The notes under the pieces are model-generated. The model was not told the DNA's origin. It ran no database searches and saw nothing but the letters and a program-made list of their open reading frames with translations. The position numbers and the translations under genes are program-made. A stretch of 21,902 bases of DNA from JBFLVQ01 sp040758525 (GTDB taxonomy: Bacteria > Acidobacteriota > Blastocatellia > Chloracidobacteriales > JADJPF01), in contig JBFLVQ010000076.1 in NCBI GenBank assembly GCA_040758525.1, positions 1-21,902 of the forward strand. The letters are read 5' to 3'. This document shows positions 8,652 through 17,268 of this stretch, one piece after another. Numbering within the stretch: position 1 is the first letter of the stretch; every line of letters begins with the position of its first letter.

Positions 8652-9833
8652 TCAATGATGTATCAAACCTATTTTATCGCGCCAGACTCTGATCGCGCCG
8701 GGCACATTGCTTGATGTTTCAATTGGTACAGTCTCCACAATGGTAATACCAAAGCCTTCTAGTGCCGTCAATTTCTTAGGACTGTTAGTGAGTAATCGTA
8801 TATTGTGCAGTCCCAACGAATGTAGAATCTGCGCGCCAATACCGTAATCGCGTGTGTTGCCATGCTGGAATTGAAAGACCTCGTGAGGATGTGCTTGGTG
8901 CTCAGCAAACGCTTGTAGATGACGCTCAACATCACCCTTGGTAGAGTCCATACGTAGATAGAGCAATACTCCACATCCTTCTGCAGCAATCAACTCTAAT
9001 GAACGATGCAACCAGAAACCAGCTTCATCAACAAGTGCGCCAAAGACATCACCAAGTAGGCAGTGTGTATGCACACGTACCAAAACATTATCATGCTCTG
9101 CTATATTGCCCATCACCAATGCTAGATGAGTATCACCACTCAATTCATTCTGGAAGGTTGAGACAGTAAATTCACCATAGATAGTAGAAATATGTGCCTG
9201 TGCAGTACGACGCACCAGCACCTCATTCTGCATACGATATCGGATCAGATCGGCAACAGAGATGATCTTAAGATCATGGCGACGAGCAAATATTTCCAAT
9301 TCAGGCAGGCGTGCCATAGTACCATCATCATTCATAATCTCACAGATCACACCAGCAGGCGTGAGCCCAGCAATACGTGTGATATCTACACTCGCCTCAG
9401 TCTGGCCTGGACGTACCAGCACACCACCACCACGAGCGCGTAAAGGAAAGACATGGCCTGGACGCGCCAGATCAGATGGTTTGGTCTGAGTATCGATTGC
9501 AGTGAGAATAGTAGTAGCACGATCAGCAGCAGAAATACCGGTAGTAACACCTCGTTTTGCCTCAACACTGACAGTAAAGGCTGTGCCTAGATGGGAGGTG
9601 TTGTGTGCCGCCATAGGAGGAAGGTCCAATTTATCACAACGCTCCTCAGTCAGACTAAGACAGATCAGTCCACGACCATATTTGGCCATGAAATTGATTG
9701 CCTCAGGAGTTACCTTCTCTGCTGCACAGACCAGATCGCCTTCATTCTCACGATCTTCATCATCGACAATAATTATCATCCGCCCTTGACGGATATCTTC
9801 AACTGCTTCGGGAATCGTTGCTAATACGCTCAA
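8652..9833 (-). CDS. ribBA: RibB (DHBP synthase) fused to a degenerate GTP cyclohydrolase II-like domain
   Basis: Riboflavin pathway fusion protein, 393 residues. The N-terminal 200 residues are RibB, which converts ribulose 5-phosphate to 3,4-dihydroxy-2-butanone 4-phosphate. They show DDEDRENEGD (24-33), RPGHVFPLRA (His127) and CEIMNDDGTMAR (Glu165). The usual RxGHTEA metal-ligand His is Gln144 (RPGQTEA). The C-terminal half has the RibA fold: VRVHTHCLLGDVFG, RDYGIGAQIL, LLTNSPKK. Of the three zinc cysteines only Cys258 remains; the other two align with Asp269 and Ala271. The catalytic QEGRxIGL segment reads MDSTKGDV. GTP cyclohydrolase II activity is therefore doubtful, as in the RibBX variant reported from Proteobacteria. 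The TTG start is supported by GAGG eight bases upstream. No FMN riboswitch is visible in the 107-bp leader. It stands alone, away from other rib genes. Confidence 0.88.
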   Translation of the reverse strand: MSVLATIPEAVEDIRQGRMIIIVDDEDRENEGDLVCAAEKVTPEAINFMAKYGRGLICLSLTEERCDKLDLPPMAAHNTSHLGTAFTVSVEAKRGVTTGISAADRATTILTAIDTQTKPSDLARPGHVFPLRARGGGVLVRPGQTEASVDITRIAGLTPAGVICEIMNDDGTMARLPELEIFARRHDLKIISVADLIRYRMQNEVLVRRTAQAHISTIYGEFTVSTFQNELSGDTHLALVMGNIAEHDNVLVRVHTHCLLGDVFGALVDEAGFWLHRSLELIAAEGCGVLLYLRMDSTKGDVERHLQAFAEHQAHPHEVFQFQHGNTRDYGIGAQILHSLGLHNIRLLTNSPKKLTALEGFGITIVETVPIETSSNVPGAIRVWRDKIGLIHH

Positions 9834-9940
9834 GCCTTTTTCCTCACGTAAAAATAGTCTGCTCTGAAGAGGTTACAGCTTAGCATGAGCGGCCTAGAGG
9901 GCTCAATACGGGCACGCTTATCAAACTAATGGCGACCATA

Positions 9941-10828
9941 TCAACTACGATTAACTCTGTTACGAGGCGGTTCTGGACGTAGTAAAATTGTGCTTGAGGC
10001 TGGTGCAATGGCAATCTGTTCACGTTGCAGTGCCTCTTTTATACCCATTTTCACCTTTGAAGAGACTGTACCAAAGACTGCTCCTTTATCCACCCAGCAT
10101 TGTATTTCTAGATTGACAGCATTAGCAGAAAAATTTGTGATAGAGACTTCTGGCGTGGGTGTGCTAGCAACACCAGGGATCGCTCTGATTGCTTGACGAA
10201 TTACCTCTTGAGCCTGTTCTAAAGAACTCTCATGGCTAATTCCTAATGTAAAAGTGATACGCCGTGCACCATAAACAGAATGGTTAATAATAACAGCCGA
10301 GAAGACCTTGGCGTTGGGAATACTAATCTCTCTACCATCAAAGGTCTTGAGCACGGTAACACGCACCTCGATACGTTCTACCGTACCTTCATGTGCTTCG
10401 ATCGTGATCGTATCACCCAATTTGAAAGGGCGTATAGAGAGCAAGACAATACCAGCAACAAAATTTGCGATAATATCTTGAATGGCAAAACCTATTGCCG
10501 CACCTGCTAGACCAAGGCTAGCTAGTGTGCCAGCAAGGTTAATATTGAGTACGCTCAATACTATTGTTATACCAACAAACCAGACCATTACGCCGCTGCC
10601 ACGTACAATCAAAACCTGTAGCCCCTGATCGGCTTTAGTACGTGCCATAGCACTGCTCACTGTACGCCTCATCACTCTGGCACAAAGCGCAGTAAAAAGT
10701 ATCACCACCAGTGAGCCAGTAATTTCCGGTAGGAAATTTATTAACCGTACAAAGAAGTTGGTATAAGCCTGGCTAACCTGCATCCAACTCTCTTGTAGTT
10801 GGTTTCCTTGAAATACCGACAACAGCAT
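9941..10828 (-). CDS. MscS-family small-conductance mechanosensitive channel
   Basis: Inner-membrane channel that opens under membrane tension and releases solutes during osmotic downshock. At 295 residues it matches E. coli MscS (286). Membrane segments lie at about 28-52, 72-95 and 97-130. The last is the Gly/Ala-rich pore helix (SLGLAGAAIGFAIQDIIANF). It is followed by the RPFKLGDTI turn, the MscS beta domain with ISIPNAKV at about 168-175, and an alpha/beta C-terminal region ending in a basic tail. GGAG lies 12 bases upstream of the ATG. It starts 45 bp after oppF in the same direction with no terminator seen, so it may be co-transcribed with the opp genes. The family call is firm; which MscS paralogue it is cannot be told. 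Confidence 0.92.
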   Translation of the reverse strand: MLLSVFQGNQLQESWMQVSQAYTNFFVRLINFLPEITGSLVVILFTALCARVMRRTVSSAMARTKADQGLQVLIVRGSGVMVWFVGITIVLSVLNINLAGTLASLGLAGAAIGFAIQDIIANFVAGIVLLSIRPFKLGDTITIEAHEGTVERIEVRVTVLKTFDGREISIPNAKVFSAVIINHSVYGARRITFTLGISHESSLEQAQEVIRQAIRAIPGVASTPTPEVSITNFSANAVNLEIQCWVDKGAVFGTVSSKVKMGIKEALQREQIAIAPASSTILLRPEPPRNRVNRS

Positions 10829-10873
10829 CTACTATTTTGTCTCCACAATTTATCTCAATGGTATTGCTAGTTT

Positions 10874-11878
10874 CTATTTATCCATTAGGAAACAGGCGAC
10901 GTAATGGTGGTTACCAACATCCTTAAAGACGGGCTCGCGCTCTTTGCACTCTGGCATCACATAAGGGCAGCGTGTATGGAAACGACAACCTTGTGGTGGA
11001 TTGATTGGGCTAGGAACATCACCTTGCAATACGATACGCTGGCGCTGCTTCTCTATTTTTGGATCGGGTACTGGTACCGCTGAAATCAGCGCTTGAGTGT
11101 AAGGATGCAGTGGCCTACGATAGATATCATCAGCTTTCGCCATCTCTACCAACTTGCCCAAATACATCACAGCAATACGATCACTCATATGGCGCACTGC
11201 ACGTAGATCATGCGAAATGAACAGGTAGGTAAGATGGAAATCATTCTGCAGTTGATTAAGCAGATTCATAATCTGCGCCTGAATCGAAACATCCAGCGCG
11301 GCAATAGGCTCATCTGCAACGATGAAATCAGGATTGAGGGCAAGCGCTCTAGCAATGCCTATACGCTGACGTTGACCACCAGAGAATTCGTGTGGATAAC
11401 GTTTAATGAAATGCGGATTGAGTCCAACCGTCTGCATTAACTCCTGCACACGTCGCTCGGCTTCTGCCGAAGGCATACCAAACGTAATAAGCGGTTCGGC
11501 AATAATGTCACCTACTGTCATCCTAGGATTAAGCGATGCATAGGGGTTTTGAAAGATCATTTGTAAGTGGCGACGCATACTGCGCATCTGTCGTGGCGAG
11601 AATTTGCTGAGATCTTTATCTTGAAACAGTACCTTGCCTGCGGTTGGCTTGATAAGTTGTAAGATTGCACGTGCCGTCGTGGATTTGCCACATCCAGACT
11701 CGCCTACTAGTCCCAGCGTCTCACCCTTATCAATATCAAAAGAGATATCATCGACAGCCTTGACTGTGCGTGACTTACCATTACCAAACAATCGATCGAG
11801 CAGACCAACGCTATCATGCTCGAAATAGACCTTCAAGTTCTGTACCGATATTATTGTGTCGTTCCTATCACTGCTCAT
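10874..11878 (-). CDS. oppF: Oligopeptide/dipeptide ABC transporter ATP-binding protein
   Basis: One of two cytoplasmic ATPases that power peptide import. Walker A is GESGCGKST (59-67), the Q-loop is Gln110, the signature is FSGGQRQR (165-172), Walker B is FIVADEP (185-191) and the switch His is 223. The C-terminal oligopeptide-transporter extension has Cys298, Cys304, Cys311 and Cys329. In DppD/OppD-type ATPases such cysteines bind an iron-sulfur cluster or form a similar site. 334 residues is normal. The gene begins three bases after the oppD stop codon, implying coupled translation. Position last in an A-B-C-D-F order supports the OppF name, though DppF cannot be excluded. Confidence 0.92.
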   Translation of the reverse strand: MSSDRNDTIISVQNLKVYFEHDSVGLLDRLFGNGKSRTVKAVDDISFDIDKGETLGLVGESGCGKSTTARAILQLIKPTAGKVLFQDKDLSKFSPRQMRSMRRHLQMIFQNPYASLNPRMTVGDIIAEPLITFGMPSAEAERRVQELMQTVGLNPHFIKRYPHEFSGGQRQRIGIARALALNPDFIVADEPIAALDVSIQAQIMNLLNQLQNDFHLTYLFISHDLRAVRHMSDRIAVMYLGKLVEMAKADDIYRRPLHPYTQALISAVPVPDPKIEKQRQRIVLQGDVPSPINPPQGCRFHTRCPYVMPECKEREPVFKDVGNHHYVACFLMDK

Positions 11879-11881
11879 AAA

Positions 11882-12856
11882 TCAGTCTTCCAGCCAACAG
11901 GCAGAATAGTGTTGCTCATTAATCTGGCGCACTGGTGGATATTGTTGGCACTTTTCTAAAACATAACTACAACGTGGCGCAAAAGGGCAGCCAGCCGGCA
12001 AATGCGCAAGATCCGGTGGTAGTCCAGAAATTTGGAAGAGAGTCTCTTGCTCAACCTGTGGATCAGGCATAGATTTCAAGAGACCACGTGTATAAGGATG
12101 ATGTGGCTGTGCAAAGAGCTCTTCAGTAGGAGCATACTCTACTATCTTACCTGCATACATCACAGCAATACGATCCGCCATTCCCGCTACTACACCCAAG
12201 TCATGTGTGATCAAAATCACCGATGTGTCTATCTTCTCTTTAAGATTTTTGATCAGCTCTAAGATCTGTGCTTGAATGGTGACATCGAGTGCAGTAGTTG
12301 GTTCATCGGCAATAAGTAGTTCTGGATTGCAAGAGAGCGCCATTGCGATCATAACACGCTGACGCATACCACCAGAAAACTGATGTGGATAGTCATCAAC
12401 ACGTCGTGAAGCATCCGGAATACCTACCAACTCTAGCATCTCTATGGCTTTTTTGTAGGCAGTACGCTTGTTCAGACCCTCGTGTAGCTGAGTGATCTCC
12501 ATCAACTGTGCGCTGATGCGCATAAATGGGTTGAGTGAAGTCATAGGATCCTGAAAAATCATTGCGATACGCTTGCCACGTATACGCCGCATCTCTTGAT
12601 CAGAGAGTTTGAGTAGATCTCGATTATCAAAGATCACTTCACCACTTACGATTTTACCTGGTGGATAAGGAATAAGCCGCATTATCGAGAGGTTGGCAAC
12701 CGATTTGCCCGATCCTGATTCGCCTACAATACCAAGAGTCTCACCTCTTTGCAGATCGAAGGAGATCCCATCAACGGCTTTAACTACGCCTTCCTCACCA
12801 TAGAAGTAAGTCTTGAGGTCGCGTATCGAAAGTAGGTTTGAGTTTGCCGATTTCAT
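11882..12856 (-). CDS. oppD: Oligopeptide/dipeptide ABC transporter ATP-binding protein
   Basis: Partner ATPase of OppF, 324 residues. Walker A is GESGSGKS (45-52), the signature is FSGGMRQR (160-167), Walker B is LLIADEP (180-186) and the switch His is 218. The C-terminal oligo_HPY-type extension carries Cys290, Cys296, Cys303 and Cys320, the same four-Cys arrangement as its neighbour. Start ATG 12856 follows the oppC stop by 16 bases. All catalytic motifs are intact. Specificity for di- versus oligopeptides is not readable from the ATPase. Confidence 0.92.
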   Translation of the reverse strand: MKSANSNLLSIRDLKTYFYGEEGVVKAVDGISFDLQRGETLGIVGESGSGKSVANLSIMRLIPYPPGKIVSGEVIFDNRDLLKLSDQEMRRIRGKRIAMIFQDPMTSLNPFMRISAQLMEITQLHEGLNKRTAYKKAIEMLELVGIPDASRRVDDYPHQFSGGMRQRVMIAMALSCNPELLIADEPTTALDVTIQAQILELIKNLKEKIDTSVILITHDLGVVAGMADRIAVMYAGKIVEYAPTEELFAQPHHPYTRGLLKSMPDPQVEQETLFQISGLPPDLAHLPAGCPFAPRCSYVLEKCQQYPPVRQINEQHYSACWLED

Positions 12857-12872
12857 CCTCGTTATTCTCTCG

Positions 12873-13763
12873 TTAATCTTTTCTCATCTGCGGATCTAGA
12901 GCATCGCGCAGACCATCACCAAGAAAATTCAAGCTTAAGAGCGTTACTGTCATCATCAAGCCAGGGAAGAGTAGTTGCCAAGGATAGACTGAGATCGAAG
13001 TAATACCCTCACTAACAAGCGTACCCCAACTTGCCAATGGTGGCTGTACACCTAGTCCAAGGAAACTTAAGAATGCTTCAGAAAGCATTGCATTGGGAAT
13101 TGTCAGCGTAGTATAGACAATCACTGGCCCTAATGTATTTGGCACCAAATGGCGGAAGATGATCTTTGAGGTCGGTACACCAATAGCACGTGCAGCTTCG
13201 ACAAATTCCTGATTCTTCAGTGAAAGCACCTGGCCACGTACAATACGCGCCATTAGCATCCAGGATACTGCTCCTAATGCGACAAATAGCATTAATAGAC
13301 TCTTACTAAAAAAGGCTAACAATACAATGACAAGCACCAGGAAAGGCAGTGAGGAGAGGATATCTGCAAAACGCATCATAACCTCATCAATATGGCGACC
13401 AAAATATCCCGAAATCGCTCCATAAGACACACCAATAACAAAACTCACGGCAGTAGCCACCAACCCCACCATTAATGAGATACGCCCACCTGTTAGTGAA
13501 CGTACCAGTATGTCACGTCCAAGCTGATCAGTACCAAACCAGTGTTGCCAACTAGGCGCCTCGTTGGTGGCATTAAGATCGATCTGATCATAAGTGTAAG
13601 GCAATAACCAGGGACCTAACAGCGCAGCGACTACAATTATTGCTAGGATCACACTGCCGATCACAGCCAGACGATTCTTACACAAACGTCGCCAAGCATC
13701 TTTCCATAAGCTGGTGCCTTTAACTATCTCTTTGTCACTAATGACTGTCGTCTGCACGCTCAT
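12873..13763 (-). CDS. oppC: Oligopeptide/dipeptide ABC transporter permease (OppC/DppC type)
   Basis: Integral membrane subunit, 296 residues. It has the OppC N-terminal region (WKDAWRRLCKNRLAVIG), first membrane helix at about 32-54, then HWFGTDQLGRDILVR typical of the OppC/DppC family. Further helices and the EAA loop (about 187-209, EFVEAARAIGV) that docks with the ATPases follow. It ends with the conserved LGDGLRDALDPQ. I chose the ATG at 13763 because AAGGGTG stands just upstream and the protein then starts at the usual place. An upstream in-frame start at 13823 would overlap oppB and add 20 atypical residues. The gap to oppB is 10 bases. Confidence 0.93.
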   Translation of the reverse strand: MSVQTTVISDKEIVKGTSLWKDAWRRLCKNRLAVIGSVILAIIVVAALLGPWLLPYTYDQIDLNATNEAPSWQHWFGTDQLGRDILVRSLTGGRISLMVGLVATAVSFVIGVSYGAISGYFGRHIDEVMMRFADILSSLPFLVLVIVLLAFFSKSLLMLFVALGAVSWMLMARIVRGQVLSLKNQEFVEAARAIGVPTSKIIFRHLVPNTLGPVIVYTTLTIPNAMLSEAFLSFLGLGVQPPLASWGTLVSEGITSISVYPWQLLFPGLMMTVTLLSLNFLGDGLRDALDPQMRKD

Positions 13764-13773
13764 AAATTCACCC

Positions 13774-14691
13774 TTATTTATAACTAATACGTGGATCGAG
13801 CAGACCCAACATAATATCCACAATCAGGTTCATTACGATAAGTACGACGGAAAGAAAGAGCGTAATACCCAACACCACCGAATAGTCACGCGAGCTGGCG
13901 GCCTCAATAAAGACTCGCCCTAATCCTGGCACTGCATAGATCCGCTCTACAACAATTGCGCCCGCCAGCAAATACGCCAGTGCTGGCCCAGTAAATGAGA
14001 CTACAGGCAGAATACCGCCACGTAATGCATGCCGCAACACTACGACAAACTCCTTTAAGCCTTTTGCACGGGCTGTGCGTATATAGTCAGCACGCAAAAC
14101 TTCCAGCATTCCACTACGCGTTAAACGCGCGATGTAGGCAATATAAATAGCCGACAGTGTCAAAGCGGGCAGGATAAGATGGCGTGGCTCACCCCAACGC
14201 GCAGGCGGTAACCAATATAGAGAGAGTGAAAAGATAATGACCAGGATAGGACCAAGAACAAAGTTTGGTACCGATACACCAATAATTGCCATTGCCATTG
14301 TTACATAATCGAGTAAGGAGTTCTGTCGTAGTGCTGCGAATATACCTAGCGTCAGTCCTACCAATAGCGCAAACCCATAAGCGATTAGCCCTAAAACTAT
14401 TGAATTGGGTAGATGTTCTGCGATTATATCGTTTACCGTACGTCCTATATAACGTGTTGATGGCCCTAGATCACCTTTTAGTAATGCTTTTAGATAGTTG
14501 AAATATTGAACTCGGATAGGTTGATTAAGACCGTACTTTTCATTGAGCGCCTTGATCGTCTCTGGAGGAAATGCTCTCTCATTAGCAAAAGGGTTACCGG
14601 GCGCCAGTCTGAGTAGAAAGAAGGTCAAAGTGATAATTATAAAAATCAGCAGGATCATCCCAATAATTCGTTTTACGATTAGATTAAGCAT
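13774..14691 (-). CDS. oppB: Oligopeptide/dipeptide ABC transporter permease (OppB/DppB type)
   Basis: Integral membrane subunit, 305 residues. It begins with the OppB family helix (LIVKRIIGMILLIFIIITLT, then FFLLRLAPGNPF), followed by a periplasmic loop with KYGLNQPIRVQY and GDLGPSTRY. Five more helices follow, with an EAA loop near 197-224 (EVLRADYIRTARAKGL) for ATPase contact and VPGLGRVFIEAASSRDY near 254-270. It ends with DPRISYK, typical of the family. GGGGA lies about seven bases upstream of the ATG, 20 bases after the oppA stop. It forms the translocation pore with OppC. Confidence 0.93.
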   Translation of the reverse strand: MLNLIVKRIIGMILLIFIIITLTFFLLRLAPGNPFANERAFPPETIKALNEKYGLNQPIRVQYFNYLKALLKGDLGPSTRYIGRTVNDIIAEHLPNSIVLGLIAYGFALLVGLTLGIFAALRQNSLLDYVTMAMAIIGVSVPNFVLGPILVIIFSLSLYWLPPARWGEPRHLILPALTLSAIYIAYIARLTRSGMLEVLRADYIRTARAKGLKEFVVVLRHALRGGILPVVSFTGPALAYLLAGAIVVERIYAVPGLGRVFIEAASSRDYSVVLGITLFLSVVLIVMNLIVDIMLGLLDPRISYK

Positions 14692-14711
14692 CTTGCTATC
14701 CCCATAAGGCG

Positions 14712-16418
14712 TTAGAATCCATTGCCTTTTTCTTGCGGCTGTGTGTACGGCTCGACCAGATCTTCTCTCATTTCATTTTGAGAAAATACCGGACTATCTA
14801 ATCTCCAGTTCTCACGAATTGAGACATACTTGAGCGGATGCTGATCCAACAGGTTACGATACCAACCATCTACAAACGGCTTTTTCATATAGTTTAACGC
14901 GTAAAAATAGACTGGAATAATCGGCATATCATTGATAAGTATCTGCTCGGCCTGTAACAATAGCTCGGTACGCTTAGCCGAGTCGGCTTCCGCATTGGCG
15001 ATCTCCATCAAGCCTGTATATTCTGGCTTGATCCAGCCTGAATGATTGTTTAAGGTATCGTTGGTAAATAGATCAAGAAAAGTGCTAGCATCCAGGTAAT
15101 CACCTGTCCAGGCATCTCGTACAAGGTCGAAATCACGGCGCTCGCGCCGTGCCTGTATGGTCTGCCATTCTTCATTCTGAAGCTCAATCTTGATATTAAG
15201 ATTCTCTTTAAGCATACCCTGCACAGCTTCAGCAATCTGACGATGTCCGTCTAGTGTGTTGTAATAGATAGTTGTCTTAGGGAAACCTGCACCATTGGGG
15301 TAACCAGCCTCGACCAATAATTGCCGCGCCTGTTTAGGATCATAACCAGGCCCCTTTAACTGTGGGTAGCCGGCTACCCCTGGCGGCACAAAAGAGGTCG
15401 CCGGTAGTTCCCCTCTACCTACTAAATTATAAGCGATTGCCTCTTTATCGATCGCCATATTTATTGCCCTACGTACCCGTACATCATCAAATGGCCTTCT
15501 CTTAATATTGAAGCTGTAATAGTAGATGGTGAAAGAAGTGCCGGTGACATAATCCTTCTTAACACGTAACGCCTTGATGAAATTGATCGGTATCTCTCCA
15601 CTCTGCATTACATCCAATTCACCAGCTTTGTAGAGGTTCATGACGGTAGCAGCGTCTTCGATAGGAGTAAAGATCGCTTTCTCTAATTTCACATTGGCAG
15701 CATCCCAATAAGTTGGACTCTTGACCAGTATAATATGATCATAAGGTTTGTGTTGGGCAAATTTGAAAGGACCATTGCTAACAATCTTATCTGGATCGGT
15801 CCAGCGCTCGCCCCACTTCTCAATTGCCCAGCGCGGTAATGGCGAGAAGACATAGTGGGGAGTCATCTTTACAAAAAAGGCGGTTGGCCGCTGCATCTCT
15901 ACTTCAAGAGTGTAGTCATCAATAGCACGTATGCCTAGCTTCTCCGTTGCCATTTCGCCATTGGCAATCGCCTCACCATTGCGTACATAATAGAGCAGGT
16001 TTGCATAAGGATTAGCAGTCTTGGGATCTATGCCACGCTGCCAGGCCCAGACAAAATCATGCGCCGTAACAGGATGGCCATCGGTCCATACCGCATCCTT
16101 GCGTAGATAGAAGATCCAGCGGCGTGCTTGCTCTAATGCCTGCCAATGTGTCGCCACCCCAGGCCTTGGTTCAAGCGTCTTTGGATCATAGGTCGCCAGG
16201 GTCTCATAGATGTTTATCATTATATTGCCTTCAGGAAGACCCGCTGACTTATGTGGATCGATCGAGCGCGGCTCAGCAGCATTGTTATAGCGTAAGACCT
16301 GCTCTGAGGGTGGCTGCACTCTGCCAAAGAAGGACGATGCTCCTGCAGCCGTCATACAGGCAGGTAGTATCAGCGCAACCAAGCTTAGCCCGATAGTACC
16401 CAGTTTCGCTCGCTTCAT
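14712..16418 (-). CDS. oppA: Peptide ABC transporter substrate-binding protein (SBP family 5), probable lipoprotein
   Basis: Periplasmic peptide-binding subunit of the transporter, 568 residues. The N-terminus is a signal peptide (MKRAKLGTIGLSLVALILPAC); LPAC is an acceptable lipobox, so lipid anchoring at the Cys is likely. Family 5 features: EPRSIDPHKSAG, IYETLATYDPKTLEPRPGVA, WTDGHPVTAHDFVWAW, FDDVRVRRAINMAIDKEAI and a C-terminal DMPIIPVYFY. The ATG at 16418 has AGAGG about 10 bases upstream. An in-frame GTG at 16427 sits too close to that site. It is the first gene of the operon, with about 217 bp of leader before coaE. Ligand preference (oligopeptide, dipeptide or other) cannot be read here. 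Confidence 0.92.
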   Translation of the reverse strand: MKRAKLGTIGLSLVALILPACMTAAGASSFFGRVQPPSEQVLRYNNAAEPRSIDPHKSAGLPEGNIMINIYETLATYDPKTLEPRPGVATHWQALEQARRWIFYLRKDAVWTDGHPVTAHDFVWAWQRGIDPKTANPYANLLYYVRNGEAIANGEMATEKLGIRAIDDYTLEVEMQRPTAFFVKMTPHYVFSPLPRWAIEKWGERWTDPDKIVSNGPFKFAQHKPYDHIILVKSPTYWDAANVKLEKAIFTPIEDAATVMNLYKAGELDVMQSGEIPINFIKALRVKKDYVTGTSFTIYYYSFNIKRRPFDDVRVRRAINMAIDKEAIAYNLVGRGELPATSFVPPGVAGYPQLKGPGYDPKQARQLLVEAGYPNGAGFPKTTIYYNTLDGHRQIAEAVQGMLKENLNIKIELQNEEWQTIQARRERRDFDLVRDAWTGDYLDASTFLDLFTNDTLNNHSGWIKPEYTGLMEIANAEADSAKRTELLLQAEQILINDMPIIPVYFYALNYMKKPFVDGWYRNLLDQHPLKYVSIRENWRLDSPVFSQNEMREDLVEPYTQPQEKGNGF

Positions 16419-16509
16419 GTAGATCACACCTCTTCAGATAAATTGCAGATGCGATGTGTGCTCAGGGATTGACTTACTGGCAACCAGGAAGGGAAATCCG
16501 AGTCTCTAC

Positions 16510-16537
16510 TTATAACATTATACTTAGAGGAAATCAA
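16510..16537 (-). promoter_or_regulatory. Candidate sigma70-type promoter for the opp operon
   Basis: On the minus strand TTGATT (16537-16532) and TTATAA (16515-16510) are 16 bases apart, about 90 bp ahead of the oppA ATG. A TATAAT also lies in between (16522-16517) but has no good -35. The perfect palindrome CCTAGCTAGG (16548-16557) sits just upstream and could be a regulator site. Assigned by eye only. Confidence 0.3.
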
Positions 16538-16635
16538 TTTTGGCTTCCCTAGCTAGGTTGGCACAGTTGGCCAGACCTTTACATCGCATTTTATTCCGAT
16601 TTTAGATGCAAGTGTGGTATTTCGAAGATGTTTTT

Positions 16636-17256
16636 TTAATGATCCGGCTGTTGCTTAGCAAGTCTACGCAACTGTTGATAAACATTGATTACATCTTGGC
16701 GTGTCTGTTCAAAGTCAGCCGAGGTATCAATGGCAAAATCGGCATAGCGGCGCTTCTCTTCGCTAGGCATCTGTGAGGCTACACGTGCCTCAGCCTCTTT
16801 ATATGTGAGTTGGTTACGCTGCATTAAACGCTTGATCTGAGTCTCACGATCACAGTAAGCAACTATCAACTTGTCAAATCGCTTGTAGCTACCCGACTCA
16901 ATCATTAGTGCGGCATCTACTACAACAATTGCCTGTGGCTCACGTGCTGCTACTTCCACCATCCGACGGTTCTGTTCAGCAATGATTATCGGATGCAAGA
17001 TTTCATTAAGCCGCTGCCGTTTTATCTCATCATGAAAAACAATTTGACCAAGCTTGGCACGATCTAACTGACCATCAGAAGCCACTATTTCACTACCAAA
17101 CTCATTAATTACCTGTTGATAACCAGTTGTACCAGGCGCCACTACATCACGTGCGATCTGATCGGCATCAAATACATGACAACCAAGTTCAGCCAATACT
17201 CGTGTAATATAACTTTTTCCTACTGCAATACCGCCGGTCAATCCAACTTTTAGCAT
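16636..17256 (-). CDS. coaE: Dephospho-CoA kinase
   Basis: Final step of coenzyme A synthesis: ATP-dependent phosphorylation of dephospho-CoA at the ribose 3'-OH. 206 residues, standard length. The P-loop is GGIAVGKS (8-15). FDADQIARDVV (29-39) holds the catalytic-region Asp. LNEILHPII near 83-91 and QMPSEEKRRYADFAID near 162-177 are family signatures, the latter for the lid and CoA-binding part. The start ATG has GAGGCGG directly upstream and lies 12 bases after the folD stop, so the two are probably co-transcribed. Nothing unusual is seen. A long gap, 208 bp, separates its end from oppA. Confidence 0.95.
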   Translation of the reverse strand: MLKVGLTGGIAVGKSYITRVLAELGCHVFDADQIARDVVAPGTTGYQQVINEFGSEIVASDGQLDRAKLGQIVFHDEIKRQRLNEILHPIIIAEQNRRMVEVAAREPQAIVVVDAALMIESGSYKRFDKLIVAYCDRETQIKRLMQRNQLTYKEAEARVASQMPSEEKRRYADFAIDTSADFEQTRQDVINVYQQLRRLAKQQPDH

Positions 17257-17268
17257 ACCGCCTCATGG

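Noticed and set aside
9834..9940. FMN riboswitch ahead of the ribBA-like gene
   Set aside because: The 107-bp leader is too short for a full RFN element with a terminator, and I see none of its conserved helices.
13764..13823. 20-residue N-terminal extension of OppC overlapping oppB
   Set aside because: The ATG at 13763 has its own ribosome site and gives a typical OppC N-terminus.
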